Source of the DNA: Aliihoeflea sp023389195
GTDB lineage: Bacteria > Pseudomonadota > Alphaproteobacteria > Rhizobiales > Rhizobiaceae
Length of the DNA stretch: 64,000 bases
Direction of reading: 5' to 3'
Assembly (NCBI GenBank): GCA_023389195.1
Contig: JAEWET010000042.1
Span: 1 to 64,000 of the forward strand
A program made the translations under genes and the position numbers. The notes beneath the pieces are model-generated. The model was not told the origin of the DNA and did no database searches. It worked only from the letters and a program-made list of their open reading frames with translations. Positions 42,305 through 51,745 of this stretch are shown here, piece by piece (the first letter of the stretch is position 1; the number at the start of each line of letters is the position of its first letter).

Positions 42305-42535
42305 GGTCATGGGTCTTCCGGACGGGCAACCACCCGGGAGCTAAGAGGGAAGCCGGTGCGCGTAAATGCTATGCCGGCGCTGCCCCCGCAACTGTAAGCA
42401 GTGAGCTTGCGTCGATTGATGCCACTGGTGCCGCCGGCACCGGGAAGGCCGACGAGAGCTGTGACCTGCGAGCCAGGAGACCTGCCCTGACGGCTTGAAC
42501 GAACCTCGGGCGGGGTGTCCCGGTGGTGCGTGTGC
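42305..42535 (+). promoter_or_regulatory. Cobalamin (B12) riboswitch upstream of nrdA
   Basis: The conserved cobalamin-aptamer blocks occur in order: AGAGGGAAGCCGGTG, GCCGGCGCTGCCCCCGCAAC followed by TGTAA, GCCACTG, CGGGAAGGC, and GCCAGGAGACCTGCC. A short hairpin CGGG-GTGT-CCCG at 42511-42522 follows the core and could be the P13/kissing-loop or the switch hairpin. The nrdA ATG lies about 70 bases further. Such switches repress B12-independent isozymes when cobalamin is plentiful. Whether control is by ribosome-site masking or termination is not clear; the boundaries are approximate. Confidence 0.95.
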
Positions 42536-42604
42536 CGCGGGCGATCGATTCACCCCGTCAAAGCATGCGTGCGCCCTCCCCCGTCCGCCATCGCCACGGG
42601 GATT

Positions 42605-45463
42605 ATGATGCAGGGCATTGCCACACGACCATCCAACGGAGCCGTCCCGGTTCCGCATTTCACCGCAGATGCAACCGACGAAGTTGGCCATCGCGTCATC
42701 AGGCGCGGCGGCGCGCTGACGCCGTTCGATCCGAACAAGATCGCGGTTGCGTTGACCAAGGCGTTTCTCGCCGTCGAGGGAACGGGCGCTGCCGGTTCGC
42801 GACGGGTTCACGACGCAGTCGAGGACCTGACCGCGCAGGTGACATCGGCGCTCGCAAGGCGGGGCGGCGAAGCGCGCATCGTCCATATCGAGGACATTCA
42901 GGACCAGGTCGAACTGGCGCTGATGCGCGGCGAGCATCACAAGGTGGCACGGGCCTATGTGCTCTACCGCGAAGAACGCGCTCGCGAGCGGCTGGCGGCC
43001 CGGCCGAAGACGGCAGATCGGGCACCGGTGCTCAACGTCAAATCTGCCGACGGCAGCCTCGCGCCACTCGACGAGGCGCGGCTGACGGCGCTCGTCAACG
43101 AGGCCTGCGCGGGGCTCGACGCGGTTTCGCCCGAGCCGATCCTGACCGAGACGCGGCGCAACCTCTATGACGGCATCACGCTCGACGAACTCTCGCTGGC
43201 GCCGATCCTCGCCGCGCGGGCCTTGGTCGAGACCGACCCGGACTACAGCTACGTATCCGCACGACTGCTGCTCGACCGGCTGCGGCGCGAGGCGCTGAGC
43301 TTCGTCGCGGGTCGGCCGGATGCGGCGACGCAAGGCGAGATGGCGGAGCGATATGCGGAGTATCTTCCCGGTTTCATCACGGCGGGCATCGATGCAGGCC
43401 TGATTGATCCGGAACTCGCGCGTTTCGACCTTGCACGGCTGGGCGCAGCGCTGAAGCCCGAGCGCGATCTAAGCTTCCAGTATCTCGGGCTGCAGACGCT
43501 CTACGACCGCTATTTCCTGCACACGAAGGGCAAGCGCTTCGAGCTGCCGCAGGCCTTCTTCATGCGCGTGGCGATGGGGCTTGCCTTGCGCGAGATCGAC
43601 CGCGAGGCGCGTGCGATCGAGTTCTACGACCTCCTGTCGTCCTTCGACTTCATGGCCTCGACGCCGACCCTGTTCAATTCGGGCACGACGCGGCCGCAAC
43701 TATCCTCGTGTTTTCTGACGACCATCGGCGACGATCTCGATGCGATCTTCAAGGGCGTGAAGGACAATGCGCTGCTGGCTAAGTATTCCGGCGGGCTCGG
43801 CAATGACTGGACGCCGGTGCGCGGACTCGGCGCGCATATCAAGGGGACCAATGGCGAGAGCCAGGGCGTGGTGCCGTTCCTGAAGGTGGCGAACGACACG
43901 GCGATCGCGGTCAACCAGGGCGGCAAGCGCAAGGGCGCGGTCTGCGCCTATCTCGAGACCTGGCATGTCGACATCGAGGAATTCCTCGACCTGCGCAAGA
44001 ACACCGGCGACGACCGGCGACGCACGCATGACATGAACACGGCCAACTGGGTGCCGGACCTGTTCATGCAGCGCGTGGAGGCGAATGCCGAATGGACGCT
44101 GTTTTCGCCGGATGAGGTGCCGGATCTGCACGATCTTTATGGAGCGGCGTTCAAGGCGGCCTATGAGGCGCATGAGGCAAGGGCGGCGGCGGGCGAGATC
44201 GCGGTGTTCCGCACGGTGCGCGCGGTCGATCTTTGGCGGCGGATGCTGACGATGCTGTTCGAGACCGGCCATCCGTGGATCACCTTCAAGGACCCTTGCA
44301 ACATCCGCTCGCCGCAGGGCCATGTCGGTGTGGTGCATTCGTCGAACCTGTGCACCGAAATCACGCTCAACACGTCGAAGGACGAGGTCGCGGTGTGCAA
44401 TCTGGGTTCGGTCAACCTGCTCAATCATGTCAGCGTAGATGGCCTCGACATGGCGCGGGTGGCGAAGACGGTGGCGACCGCGATGCGGATGCTCGACAAT
44501 GTCGTCGACATCAATTTCTACACGATCCCCGAGGCACGGAAATCGAACCTTCGCCATCGCCCGGTCGGGCTCGGGCTGATGGGTTTTCAGGACGCGTTGC
44601 AGGCGCTGCGTATTCCCTATGCCTCGGCGGAAGCGGCGGATTTCGCGGACCGGTCGATGGAGGCGATCAGCTATCACGCGATCTCGGCATCGGTCGATCT
44701 GGCGGCTGAGCGCGGGCGCTATCCAAGCTTCGACGGCTCGCTCTGGTCGAAAGGGATATTGCCGATCGATTCGATCCGGTTGCTCGAAGAAGCGCGGCCG
44801 GGTGTCGAGATGGACGGCGGTGCGACGCTTGACTGGGATAAACTGCGCGAGCGGGTGAGAACGGTCGGGATGCGCAACTCCAACACGATGGCGATCGCGC
44901 CGACGGCGACGATCTCCAACATCTGCGGCGTGTCGCAATCGATCGAGCCGGCCTACCAGAACCTGTTCGTCAAATCGAACATGTCGGGCGATTTCACCGT
45001 CGTGAACGCGGCGCTGGTGCGCGATCTGAAGGCGCGCGGGCTGTGGGACGAGGTGATGATCTCGGATTTGAAATATTTCGACGGCTCGGTGGGCCAGATC
45101 GACCGCATTCCGGACGATCTGAAGGCGCTTTACGCGACCGCTTTCGAGATCGATTCCGGCTGGTTGATCGAGGCGGCATCGCGGCGGCAGAAATGGATCG
45201 ACCAGGCACAGTCGCTCAATCTCTACATGGCCAATCCGTCCGGCAAGGCGCTCGACGCGCTCTATCGGCTGGCGTGGCGGAAGGGGCTGAAGACGACCTA
45301 CTATCTGCGCGCGCGATCGGCGACCCATGTCGAGAAATCGACGCTGAAGGGGACGGATGGGAAGCTCAACGCAGTGTCGGCGGCGCCGATCTTGATCGAT
45401 CCGGGCGCGGCGTGGGGCCAGGCTTGTGCGGTGGACGATCCGGACTGCGAGGCGTGTCAGTAG
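42605..45463 (+). CDS. nrdA: Class I ribonucleoside-diphosphate reductase, alpha (catalytic) subunit
   Basis: A 952-residue NrdA that reduces ribonucleoside diphosphates to deoxy forms. It has an N-terminal ATP-cone (about 30-122; VIRRGGALTPFDPNKI), a second, more degenerate cone-like segment (about 143-230), then the catalytic barrel with SSCFLTTIGD, NLCTEITLN (active-site Cys/Glu) and the substrate loop GSVNLLNH. The C-terminal redox pair is CEACQ, preceded by another Cys, for thioredoxin-linked reduction. The ATG at 42605 (second ATG at 42608) follows CACGGGG; the frame upstream to 42515 runs into the aptamer. First gene of the B12-regulated operon with nrdB. Confidence 0.94.
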   Translation: MMQGIATRPSNGAVPVPHFTADATDEVGHRVIRRGGALTPFDPNKIAVALTKAFLAVEGTGAAGSRRVHDAVEDLTAQVTSALARRGGEARIVHIEDIQDQVELALMRGEHHKVARAYVLYREERARERLAARPKTADRAPVLNVKSADGSLAPLDEARLTALVNEACAGLDAVSPEPILTETRRNLYDGITLDELSLAPILAARALVETDPDYSYVSARLLLDRLRREALSFVAGRPDAATQGEMAERYAEYLPGFITAGIDAGLIDPELARFDLARLGAALKPERDLSFQYLGLQTLYDRYFLHTKGKRFELPQAFFMRVAMGLALREIDREARAIEFYDLLSSFDFMASTPTLFNSGTTRPQLSSCFLTTIGDDLDAIFKGVKDNALLAKYSGGLGNDWTPVRGLGAHIKGTNGESQGVVPFLKVANDTAIAVNQGGKRKGAVCAYLETWHVDIEEFLDLRKNTGDDRRRTHDMNTANWVPDLFMQRVEANAEWTLFSPDEVPDLHDLYGAAFKAAYEAHEARAAAGEIAVFRTVRAVDLWRRMLTMLFETGHPWITFKDPCNIRSPQGHVGVVHSSNLCTEITLNTSKDEVAVCNLGSVNLLNHVSVDGLDMARVAKTVATAMRMLDNVVDINFYTIPEARKSNLRHRPVGLGLMGFQDALQALRIPYASAEAADFADRSMEAISYHAISASVDLAAERGRYPSFDGSLWSKGILPIDSIRLLEEARPGVEMDGGATLDWDKLRERVRTVGMRNSNTMAIAPTATISNICGVSQSIEPAYQNLFVKSNMSGDFTVVNAALVRDLKARGLWDEVMISDLKYFDGSVGQIDRIPDDLKALYATAFEIDSGWLIEAASRRQKWIDQAQSLNLYMANPSGKALDALYRLAWRKGLKTTYYLRARSATHVEKSTLKGTDGKLNAVSAAPILIDPGAAWGQACAVDDPDCEACQ

Positions 45464-45474
45464 CGCTCGACGTT

Positions 45475-45614
45475 CCCTCCCCCTCTCCGTCACGCTTCGC
45501 GTGCCACCTCTCCCCCTTCGGGGGCGAGGAAACGCCGTCGCCGGCCCTGGCGCCTTTCCTCGCCCCCGGAGGGGGAGAGGTGGCGCGGGCGCAGCCCGCG
45601 ACGGAGAGGGGGAG
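45475..45614. repeat. Palindromic intergenic repeat of a third type, inside the nrd operon
   Basis: About 140 bases with outer arms CCCTCTCCGTC and GACGGAGAGGG and inner arms CACCTCTCCCCC and GGGGGAGAGGTG. It fills most of the 180-base gap between nrdA and nrdB. As a transcribed fold it may set the relative output of the two subunits or act as a partial terminator. Confidence 0.85.
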
Positions 45615-45643
45615 TTCCGGCAATCAGATATCAGGATTTCCCA

Positions 45644-46729
45644 ATGCTCAACCTATCCACTCCCCTCCCCACCCCTGACGCAACGGGCCTTGGCGCCATC
45701 GAGCGCGGCGGTGCGCGGGTCGCCATCGACGACAAGCGCATGATCAACGCCCGCGCCGACGTGAACCAGCTTCTGCCGCTCAAATATCGCTGGGCGTGGG
45801 AGAAATATCTCGCCGGCTGCAACAATCACTGGATGCCGACCGAGGTTTCGATGCAGGCCGACATCGCGCTCTGGAAATCGAAGGACGGGCTGACCGAAGA
45901 CGAGCGGCGGATGATCAAGCGCAATCTAGGCTTCTTCGCCGCCTCGGAATCGCTGGTCGCGAACAACATCGTGCTCGCCATCTACCGGCACCTGACCAAC
46001 CCCGAATGCCGGCAATATCTGCTGCGGCAGGCCTTCGAGGAAGCGATCCACACGCATACGTTCCAGTATATCGTGGAGAGCCTGTCGCTCGACGAGGGCG
46101 AGCTCTTCAACATGTATCGCGAGGTGCCGTCGATCACCGACAAGGCGGCATGGGCGCTGAAGCACACGCAGTCGCTCGACGATCCGGACTTCAGGACCGG
46201 AACGCCGGAGACCGATACGGATTTCCTGCGCGATCTCGTCGCCTTCTACGTCATCTTCGAGGGGATGTGGTTCTATACCGGCTTTGCGCAGATCCTGTCG
46301 CTGGGGCGGCGCAACAAGATGGTCGGCATTGCCGAGCAGTACCAGTACATATTGCGGGACGAGAGCATTCACCTGAATTTCGGGATAGATGTCATCAACC
46401 AGATCCGGCACGAGAATCGGCATCTGTGGACGGCGGCGTTCCAGGAGGAAATCCGCGGCATGATCGCGGATGCGGCCGAACTCGAGGCCGCCTATGGCCG
46501 CGATACGATGCCGCGCGGGTTTCTCGGGCTGAACGCGGCGCTGTGCGAGCAATATATGCGCTTCATCGCCAATCGGCGCTGCGCGCAGCTCGGCCTCACG
46601 CCCGTCTTCGCGGAGACGGAAAACCCGTTTCCCTGGATGTCGGAGGCGATGGATTTGAAGAAGGAGAAGAACTTCTTCGAGACGCGCGTGATCGAGTATC
46701 AGAGCGGCGGAGCGCTTTCCTGGGACTGA
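45644..46729 (+). CDS. nrdB: Class Ic-like ribonucleoside-diphosphate reductase, beta subunit (Mn/Fe type)
   Basis: A 361-residue NrdB. Metal ligands are E102, E133, H136, E206, E240 and H243. At the position of the radical tyrosine lies F140 (HTHTFQY), with Y142 and Y235 nearby; these equal the Chlamydia trachomatis set (E89, E120, H123, F127, Y129, E193, Y222, E227, H230) with a constant offset of 13. The C-terminal block NPFPWMSEAMDL, KEKNFFETRVIEYQ is also Chlamydia-like. This predicts a Mn(IV)/Fe(III) cofactor and no tyrosyl radical. It is co-transcribed with nrdA behind the cobalamin riboswitch. No nrdE/nrdF/nrdI-type partner is present. Confidence 0.93.
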   Translation: MLNLSTPLPTPDATGLGAIERGGARVAIDDKRMINARADVNQLLPLKYRWAWEKYLAGCNNHWMPTEVSMQADIALWKSKDGLTEDERRMIKRNLGFFAASESLVANNIVLAIYRHLTNPECRQYLLRQAFEEAIHTHTFQYIVESLSLDEGELFNMYREVPSITDKAAWALKHTQSLDDPDFRTGTPETDTDFLRDLVAFYVIFEGMWFYTGFAQILSLGRRNKMVGIAEQYQYILRDESIHLNFGIDVINQIRHENRHLWTAAFQEEIRGMIADAAELEAAYGRDTMPRGFLGLNAALCEQYMRFIANRRCAQLGLTPVFAETENPFPWMSEAMDLKKEKNFFETRVIEYQSGGALSWD

Positions 46730-46732
46730 GCC

Positions 46733-47683
46733 TCAGCCGACGTTGAGGCTCTTGCGATATTCGCCCGGCGCCTTTCCGAACCGGCTCTTGAAGAGGCGGG
46801 TGAAGTGGGCGAGGTCGCCGAAGCCGCGGGCGAAGCAGATCTCGGCGATCGACGCCTGCGGGCCAGCCGCTTGAAGGTCCTGGCGCGCAGCTTCGAGCCG
46901 CATGTCGCGCACCCACTGACCGAGCGTCTGGTTGGTGTCGCGGAAGATTTCGTGGAGATAGCGCACGGAAATGCCGCAGCGCCGGGCGATCAGCTCCGGA
47001 TCGAGGTCGCGGCGGTGGAGATTGGCGCGCACGAAGGTCTCGACGCGCGACAGATGCGCGGCGCGCACGCTCGACTGGCCGGAGGTGAGCGTGCGCTCGT
47101 CGGCGCGGATGGAGAGCGCGAGGAGGTCGACGAGCTGCTGGCCGACGGCATCGCGCGCCTCCTCGCTCATCGAGCCGATCTGCGTCGGGATTTGGTGCAG
47201 CATGGCGACGAACAGGCCGGAGACGCCGTCCGATCCGTTGAACTGCATGCCGTAGAAGCGCTCGGGCGCGCGGATGCGGCCGCGCAGCGCCGCGGCGTCG
47301 ACCTTCATGACCCAAAGGTCCGAGCGTTCGCCATAGCTGAACTCGTAGGGCTCGTGGCCGCATTCGATGATGTAGCCGCCCGGCGCACAGGTGACGTCAC
47401 GCCCGCGCTGCGAAAAATGCACCGGCGCGCGGACGGGGATGGTGATGAGGAGTTGTTCGTCGCTTTCGCCGCGCAGATGCCGCGGCAGGCGGTGATAGGC
47501 GAGCGCCTCGGAACGCAGGCGCGACAGCGAGACGCCGCCGAGCGTCCATTTGGCGAGGTCGCCGGTGAAGCGCTCGGGATCGCGGAATTTCAGGTCGAGC
47601 GGGAAATAGGCACTGGCGATCGCCTGATGCCAGTGGGCGCTGCGGCTGGCGGGATCGACCCCGCGTGTCGTGATGACGTCCAT
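46733..47683 (-). CDS. AraC-family transcriptional regulator
   Basis: A 316-residue activator. The N-terminal part (residues 1-190) is the AraC-binding-2 type sensor domain, with LITIPVRAPVHFSQRGRDV and GGYIIECGHEPYEFSYGER. The C-terminal 100 residues are the double helix-turn-helix: LDPELIARRCGISVRYLHEIF and ICFARGFGDLAHFTRLFKSRFG, ending PGEYRKS. The ATG at 47683 with GGGAGAG is chosen; the frame to 47872 overlaps the divergent gene's start. Divergent from the hydantoinase genes with a 188-base gap, it is their probable regulator (as FeaR/OruR-like regulators are for catabolic genes). Confidence 0.9.
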   Translation of the reverse strand: MDVITTRGVDPASRSAHWHQAIASAYFPLDLKFRDPERFTGDLAKWTLGGVSLSRLRSEALAYHRLPRHLRGESDEQLLITIPVRAPVHFSQRGRDVTCAPGGYIIECGHEPYEFSYGERSDLWVMKVDAAALRGRIRAPERFYGMQFNGSDGVSGLFVAMLHQIPTQIGSMSEEARDAVGQQLVDLLALSIRADERTLTSGQSSVRAAHLSRVETFVRANLHRRDLDPELIARRCGISVRYLHEIFRDTNQTLGQWVRDMRLEAARQDLQAAGPQASIAEICFARGFGDLAHFTRLFKSRFGKAPGEYRKSLNVG

Positions 47684-47871
47684 CTGCGTTCTCTCCCGAC
47701 CTGACCTTATGGCAGGTCGCGGCACCTGACAAACGCTTGATGGACGCCTGCGCTGACGGTCAAGAAATCGCGCACTCCCTGTCAAAGACGTGCGCGGCGC
47801 GACGGGCCTAGGCTTTCCCGAAACAAGGGAACATCGGCGCGGCGCACGACCGGGCCGGAAAGCGAGGACCA

Positions 47872-49632
47872 ATGGACCGGACAGAAACGACGCGGACCGT
47901 CGACCCGATCACCCTGTCGGTGGTGCGGGGCATTCTGGAGACGACGCAGCGCGAAATGACGCTGTCGCTGGAGAAGACCGCGCGCTCGAGCGTCTTCAAC
48001 CTGGCGCACGACTATTCGACCGCGCTCTTCAATGCCGAGCCGGAAATGATCCTGCAGGGGCAGGACATCCCGATCCATCTCGGCTCGCTGATCCCGGCGA
48101 TGAAGGTGGTCGCCGGCTATTTCGAGGGCGACATCAACGAGGGCGACCTGATCCTGCACAACGACCCCGCCTATGGCGGCAGCCACGCCATCGACGTGTG
48201 CATGTACAAGCCCGTCTTCTACCATGGCGAACTCGTCTACTGGACGGTCTGCAAGGGGCATTTGACCGATATCGGCGGGCCGGTGCCGGCGGGCTACAAC
48301 CCCGACGCCAAGGAAATCTACGCCGAGTGCCTGCGCATTCCGCCGGTGAAAATCTGGGACCGGGGCAAGCCGCGCAAGGACGTGCTCAACATGATCCTGA
48401 CCAACATGCGCGCGCGGCGCGACCAGGAGGGCGATTTCAACGCGCTGATCGGCGCCTGCCAGGTGGGCGAGCGGGCGCTGGTCCGGATGCTCGACAAGTA
48501 TGGAAAGGACGTCGTCGATGCGTGCATCGGCGAACTTTTGAACATGGCCGAGCGCCAGATGCGTACGCTGATCGCTGAAGTGCCCGACGGCACCTATGAG
48601 GGCGTCGCGGTGCTGGAGGATGCGGGCCACGGCTTCGGCGATTTCGACATCAAGGCGACGGTGACGATCGAAGGCGACGATTGCCGGATCGCGATCTCGA
48701 GCCCGCCGCAGGTGCCCTATTTCATCAATTCCTACGAGGGCAATTCCTATTCGGGCGTCTATCTCGGCCTGATGATGTTCGCGCAGCTTCCGCCGCCCTA
48801 CAATGAAGGGCTCTATCGCTGCGTCTCGGTCGACATGGGTCCGAAAGGCACGCTGTGCAACGCCAAGGAACCGGCGCCGCACATGAACTGCACGACGACG
48901 CCGATGGAGACGCTGACCGACGCGGTGCGCCTCGCCTTCGAAAAGGCGATGCCGTCGAAGGTCGCGGCTTCATGGGGCCACGCCAACGGGCTCAACATCG
49001 CCGGCTGGGACAAGCGCCACGACGAGGAATATGTGACGATGGTGCTCGCCACCATCATCTCGGGCGCGGGCGCGACGCCGCAGCAGGATGGCTGGCACGC
49101 CTGCGGCCCGGAATGCTGCTTCGGCGCGCTGACCTCGGGCGACATCGAGCTTCTGGAGCACTCCTACCCGATCATCATCCACAAATATTCGCTGATGACG
49201 GATTCGGGCGGCGCGGGGCTGCATCGCGGCGGCTCGGGCACGGCCTGGGAGGTCGAACCGCTCGACGGCGACATGACCTTCATCATGTTCGGCGAAGGCC
49301 GGCGCATCCCCGCATTGGGCGCGGCGGGCGCGCAATCGTCCATGATCGACACCAAGGTCGGCCGGCTGGAACTGAAGCGCGACGGCCGGACCGAGACGAT
49401 CCGCAACAACACGATCGGCGTGATCAAACCCGGCGAGACGGTGACCAACATGAACCCCGGCGGCGGCGGCTATGGCGACCCGAAGAAGCGGCCGGTCGAC
49501 AAGGTTGTCGAGGACGTGAAGCTCGGCCTCGTCTCGATCAATGGCGCGCGCGAGGATTACGGCGTCGTCATCGCGGATGCGGAGACGCTGAAGGTCGACC
49601 TCGACGCCACCCGCAAATTGCGCGCCGCCTGA
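47872..49632 (+). CDS. hyuB: Hydantoinase/oxoprolinase family, subunit B
   Basis: A 586-residue HyuB/5-oxoprolinase-B type subunit, usual length. Motifs include DPITLSVVRGILETTQREM at the N-terminus, HDYSTALFNAEPEMI, the EGDINEGDLILHNDP segment and the glycine-rich GGGGYGDPKKRPVDKV end. With HyuA it forms an ATP-dependent enzyme opening a cyclic amide such as N-methylhydantoin, hydantoin or 5-oxoproline; relatives include acetone and acetophenone carboxylases, so the reaction is not certain. GAGGA precedes the ATG. Transcribed divergently from the AraC regulator and followed by hyuA after 18 bases. Confidence 0.9.
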   Translation: MDRTETTRTVDPITLSVVRGILETTQREMTLSLEKTARSSVFNLAHDYSTALFNAEPEMILQGQDIPIHLGSLIPAMKVVAGYFEGDINEGDLILHNDPAYGGSHAIDVCMYKPVFYHGELVYWTVCKGHLTDIGGPVPAGYNPDAKEIYAECLRIPPVKIWDRGKPRKDVLNMILTNMRARRDQEGDFNALIGACQVGERALVRMLDKYGKDVVDACIGELLNMAERQMRTLIAEVPDGTYEGVAVLEDAGHGFGDFDIKATVTIEGDDCRIAISSPPQVPYFINSYEGNSYSGVYLGLMMFAQLPPPYNEGLYRCVSVDMGPKGTLCNAKEPAPHMNCTTTPMETLTDAVRLAFEKAMPSKVAASWGHANGLNIAGWDKRHDEEYVTMVLATIISGAGATPQQDGWHACGPECCFGALTSGDIELLEHSYPIIIHKYSLMTDSGGAGLHRGGSGTAWEVEPLDGDMTFIMFGEGRRIPALGAAGAQSSMIDTKVGRLELKRDGRTETIRNNTIGVIKPGETVTNMNPGGGGYGDPKKRPVDKVVEDVKLGLVSINGAREDYGVVIADAETLKVDLDATRKLRAA

Positions 49633-49650
49633 GCCTGAGGAGAGATGACC

Positions 49651-51726
49651 ATGCGCAGCAAATATCGTCTCGGCATCGATGCCGGCGGCACCTTCACCGA
49701 TTTCGTGCTGGCCGAGCAGGCCGGCGGCAACCGGCTCTACAAGGCGCTCTCGACGCCGGCCGATCCGACCATCGCGATCCGCAACGGGCTGGCGCTGATC
49801 GCCGAAGACCTCGATGTGCCGCTGGACGAGATCATCCCCAATTGCGACCTGTGCATCAACGGCACGACGGTCGGCCTCAACGCGCTGATCCAGCACAAGG
49901 GCGCGCGCACAGGGCTGATCTGCACGGCGGGGCACGAGGACTCGATCGAAATCCGCAACGGCCACAAGGAGGATGGCTACCGCTACGATGCCGACTATCC
50001 GCCGGCCGTGATGCTGGTGCCGCGCAATTTGCGCAAGGGCGTGCGCGAGCGGGTTCTCTCCAACGGTCAGGTGCGAACGCCGCTGACCGAGGACGACGTG
50101 CGCGCGGCCTGCGAGCATTTCCTGAAAGAAGGCGTGGAATCGGTCGCGATCTCCTTCGTCTGGTCGGTGCTCCACCCCGAGCACGAGCGGCGCGCGGGCG
50201 AGATCGTGCGCGAGATGATGCCGGGCGTCATCCTCACGCTCGGCTCGGCGCTCTATCCACAGGTGCGCGAATATACGCGCACCTCGACGGCGGTGACGAA
50301 CGCCTATCTCGCGCCGACGCTGAAGAAATATGTCGGCGCGGTGGACGCCTATTTCCGCTCGCTGGGCGCGAAGCACCCGGTGCGCTACTTCCAGTCGAAC
50401 GGAGGCCTTGCCATCGGCGACGCGATGACCGACCGCTCGGTCTACGCGATCAATTCGGGTCCGGCCTCCGCACCGCTCGCCGGCCTCCATGTCTCCGCTC
50501 CCTTCGACGAAACCAACGTCATCACCATCGACATGGGCGGTACGTCGTTCGACATCACGCTGACGCATGAGGGCGTGACGAACCTCAACAAGAACATCGA
50601 CTTCCTGCGCTACCGGATCGGCGTGCCGATGATCCAGGTGGAGACGCTGGGCGCGGGCGGCGGTTCGATCGGCTGGATCGACGAGATGGGGCTGTTGCAG
50701 GTCGGCCCGCAAAGTGCCGGCTCCGACCCCGGCCCCGCCTGCTACGGCCAGGGCGGCACGGAGCCGACGACGACCGACGTCAACCTGGTGCTCGGCTACC
50801 TGAACCCCGACGGGCTCGTCGGCGGCCGCCTGCCGCTCGACCCGGCAAAAGCCGAGACGGCGATCCAGACGAAGGTCGCCGAGCCGCTCGGCATTTCGCT
50901 CGAAAAAGCCGCCTACGGCATGTTCACCATCGTCAACGCCAACATGGTCAACGGCATCCGGCGCGTCTCGATCGAGCGCGGCTACGACCCGCGCGACTTC
51001 GTGCTGGTCTGCGCCGGCGGCGCGACGGGCGCGCATATCACGGCGCTCGCGCGCGAGATGGGCATCACCCGCATCATCGTGCCGAAGCTCGCCTCGGGCC
51101 TCTGCGCTTTCGGCCAGATCATCTCGGACGTGAAGTACAACTACATGGCGACCTGCCCGGTGCGGCTTGACAATGAGGAGGCCTATCGCCGCGTCAACGC
51201 GCTCTTCCATGAACTGGAGGAGCAGGGCCGGGAGCATCTGAAGGCCGACGGCTTTGGCGACGACCAGATCCGCATCAAGCGCAGCCTCGACATGCGCTAT
51301 GTCGGCCAGGTGCACGAATGCACGGTCGAGGTCGACAATTTCGAGATCGGCGCGGAGACGGTCGAGCGCCTGAAGGACGCGTTCCACCGCCGACACGAAC
51401 AGCTCTACACCTATGCCGAGCCGAACAACACGGTCGAGATCGTCAACATCGAGAGCACGCTCTACGGGCTGGTCGCCAAGCCGGGCGACAAGGCGCTGGC
51501 GAAGGGCGGCGATCTGGATGGGTCACTGAAGGGGACGCGCCAGGCGATTTTCTCCGCCGACGGTAATCGCCAGCGCGTGCCGGTGCATGACGGCGGCAAG
51601 CTGGGAGCCGGCGACGTGGTGACGGGACCGGCGATCATCGAGGAGACGACGACGACGATCGTGATCGAGCCGGGCTGGCGGGCGGAGTTGCACGAGAGCG
51701 GGTCTTACGTGGTGACGCCGGGTTGA
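49651..51726 (+). CDS. hyuA: Hydantoinase/oxoprolinase family, subunit A (ATP-binding)
   Basis: A 691-residue HyuA/5-oxoprolinase-A type subunit with the actin/hexokinase-like ATPase fold. The phosphate-binding loop GIDAGGTFTDFV opens the protein; further elements are NGTTVGLNALIQHKG, the VRYFQSNGGLAIGDAM block and TIDMGGTSFDI. The ATG at 49651 follows GAGGAG at good spacing and is preferred over the one at 49645. A C-terminal metal-dependent oxoprolinase-like domain is complete. Its stop is followed by a pair of tandem repeats and then the convergent 12-gene operon. Confidence 0.92.
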   Translation: MRSKYRLGIDAGGTFTDFVLAEQAGGNRLYKALSTPADPTIAIRNGLALIAEDLDVPLDEIIPNCDLCINGTTVGLNALIQHKGARTGLICTAGHEDSIEIRNGHKEDGYRYDADYPPAVMLVPRNLRKGVRERVLSNGQVRTPLTEDDVRAACEHFLKEGVESVAISFVWSVLHPEHERRAGEIVREMMPGVILTLGSALYPQVREYTRTSTAVTNAYLAPTLKKYVGAVDAYFRSLGAKHPVRYFQSNGGLAIGDAMTDRSVYAINSGPASAPLAGLHVSAPFDETNVITIDMGGTSFDITLTHEGVTNLNKNIDFLRYRIGVPMIQVETLGAGGGSIGWIDEMGLLQVGPQSAGSDPGPACYGQGGTEPTTTDVNLVLGYLNPDGLVGGRLPLDPAKAETAIQTKVAEPLGISLEKAAYGMFTIVNANMVNGIRRVSIERGYDPRDFVLVCAGGATGAHITALAREMGITRIIVPKLASGLCAFGQIISDVKYNYMATCPVRLDNEEAYRRVNALFHELEEQGREHLKADGFGDDQIRIKRSLDMRYVGQVHECTVEVDNFEIGAETVERLKDAFHRRHEQLYTYAEPNNTVEIVNIESTLYGLVAKPGDKALAKGGDLDGSLKGTRQAIFSADGNRQRVPVHDGGKLGAGDVVTGPAIIEETTTTIVIEPGWRAELHESGSYVVTPG

Positions 51727-51745
51727 GGGGAGGATTCTTTCTGAA

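Noticed and set aside
42245..42305. NrdR or DnaA boxes before nrdA
   Set aside because: No sequence close to the NrdR consensus was found, and the DnaA-like TGTGGATCG differs at two positions from a box.
45644..46729. Class Ib (NrdF) identity of the beta subunit
   Set aside because: No NrdI, NrdH or NrdE neighbours, and the residues match class Ic with Phe at the radical position.
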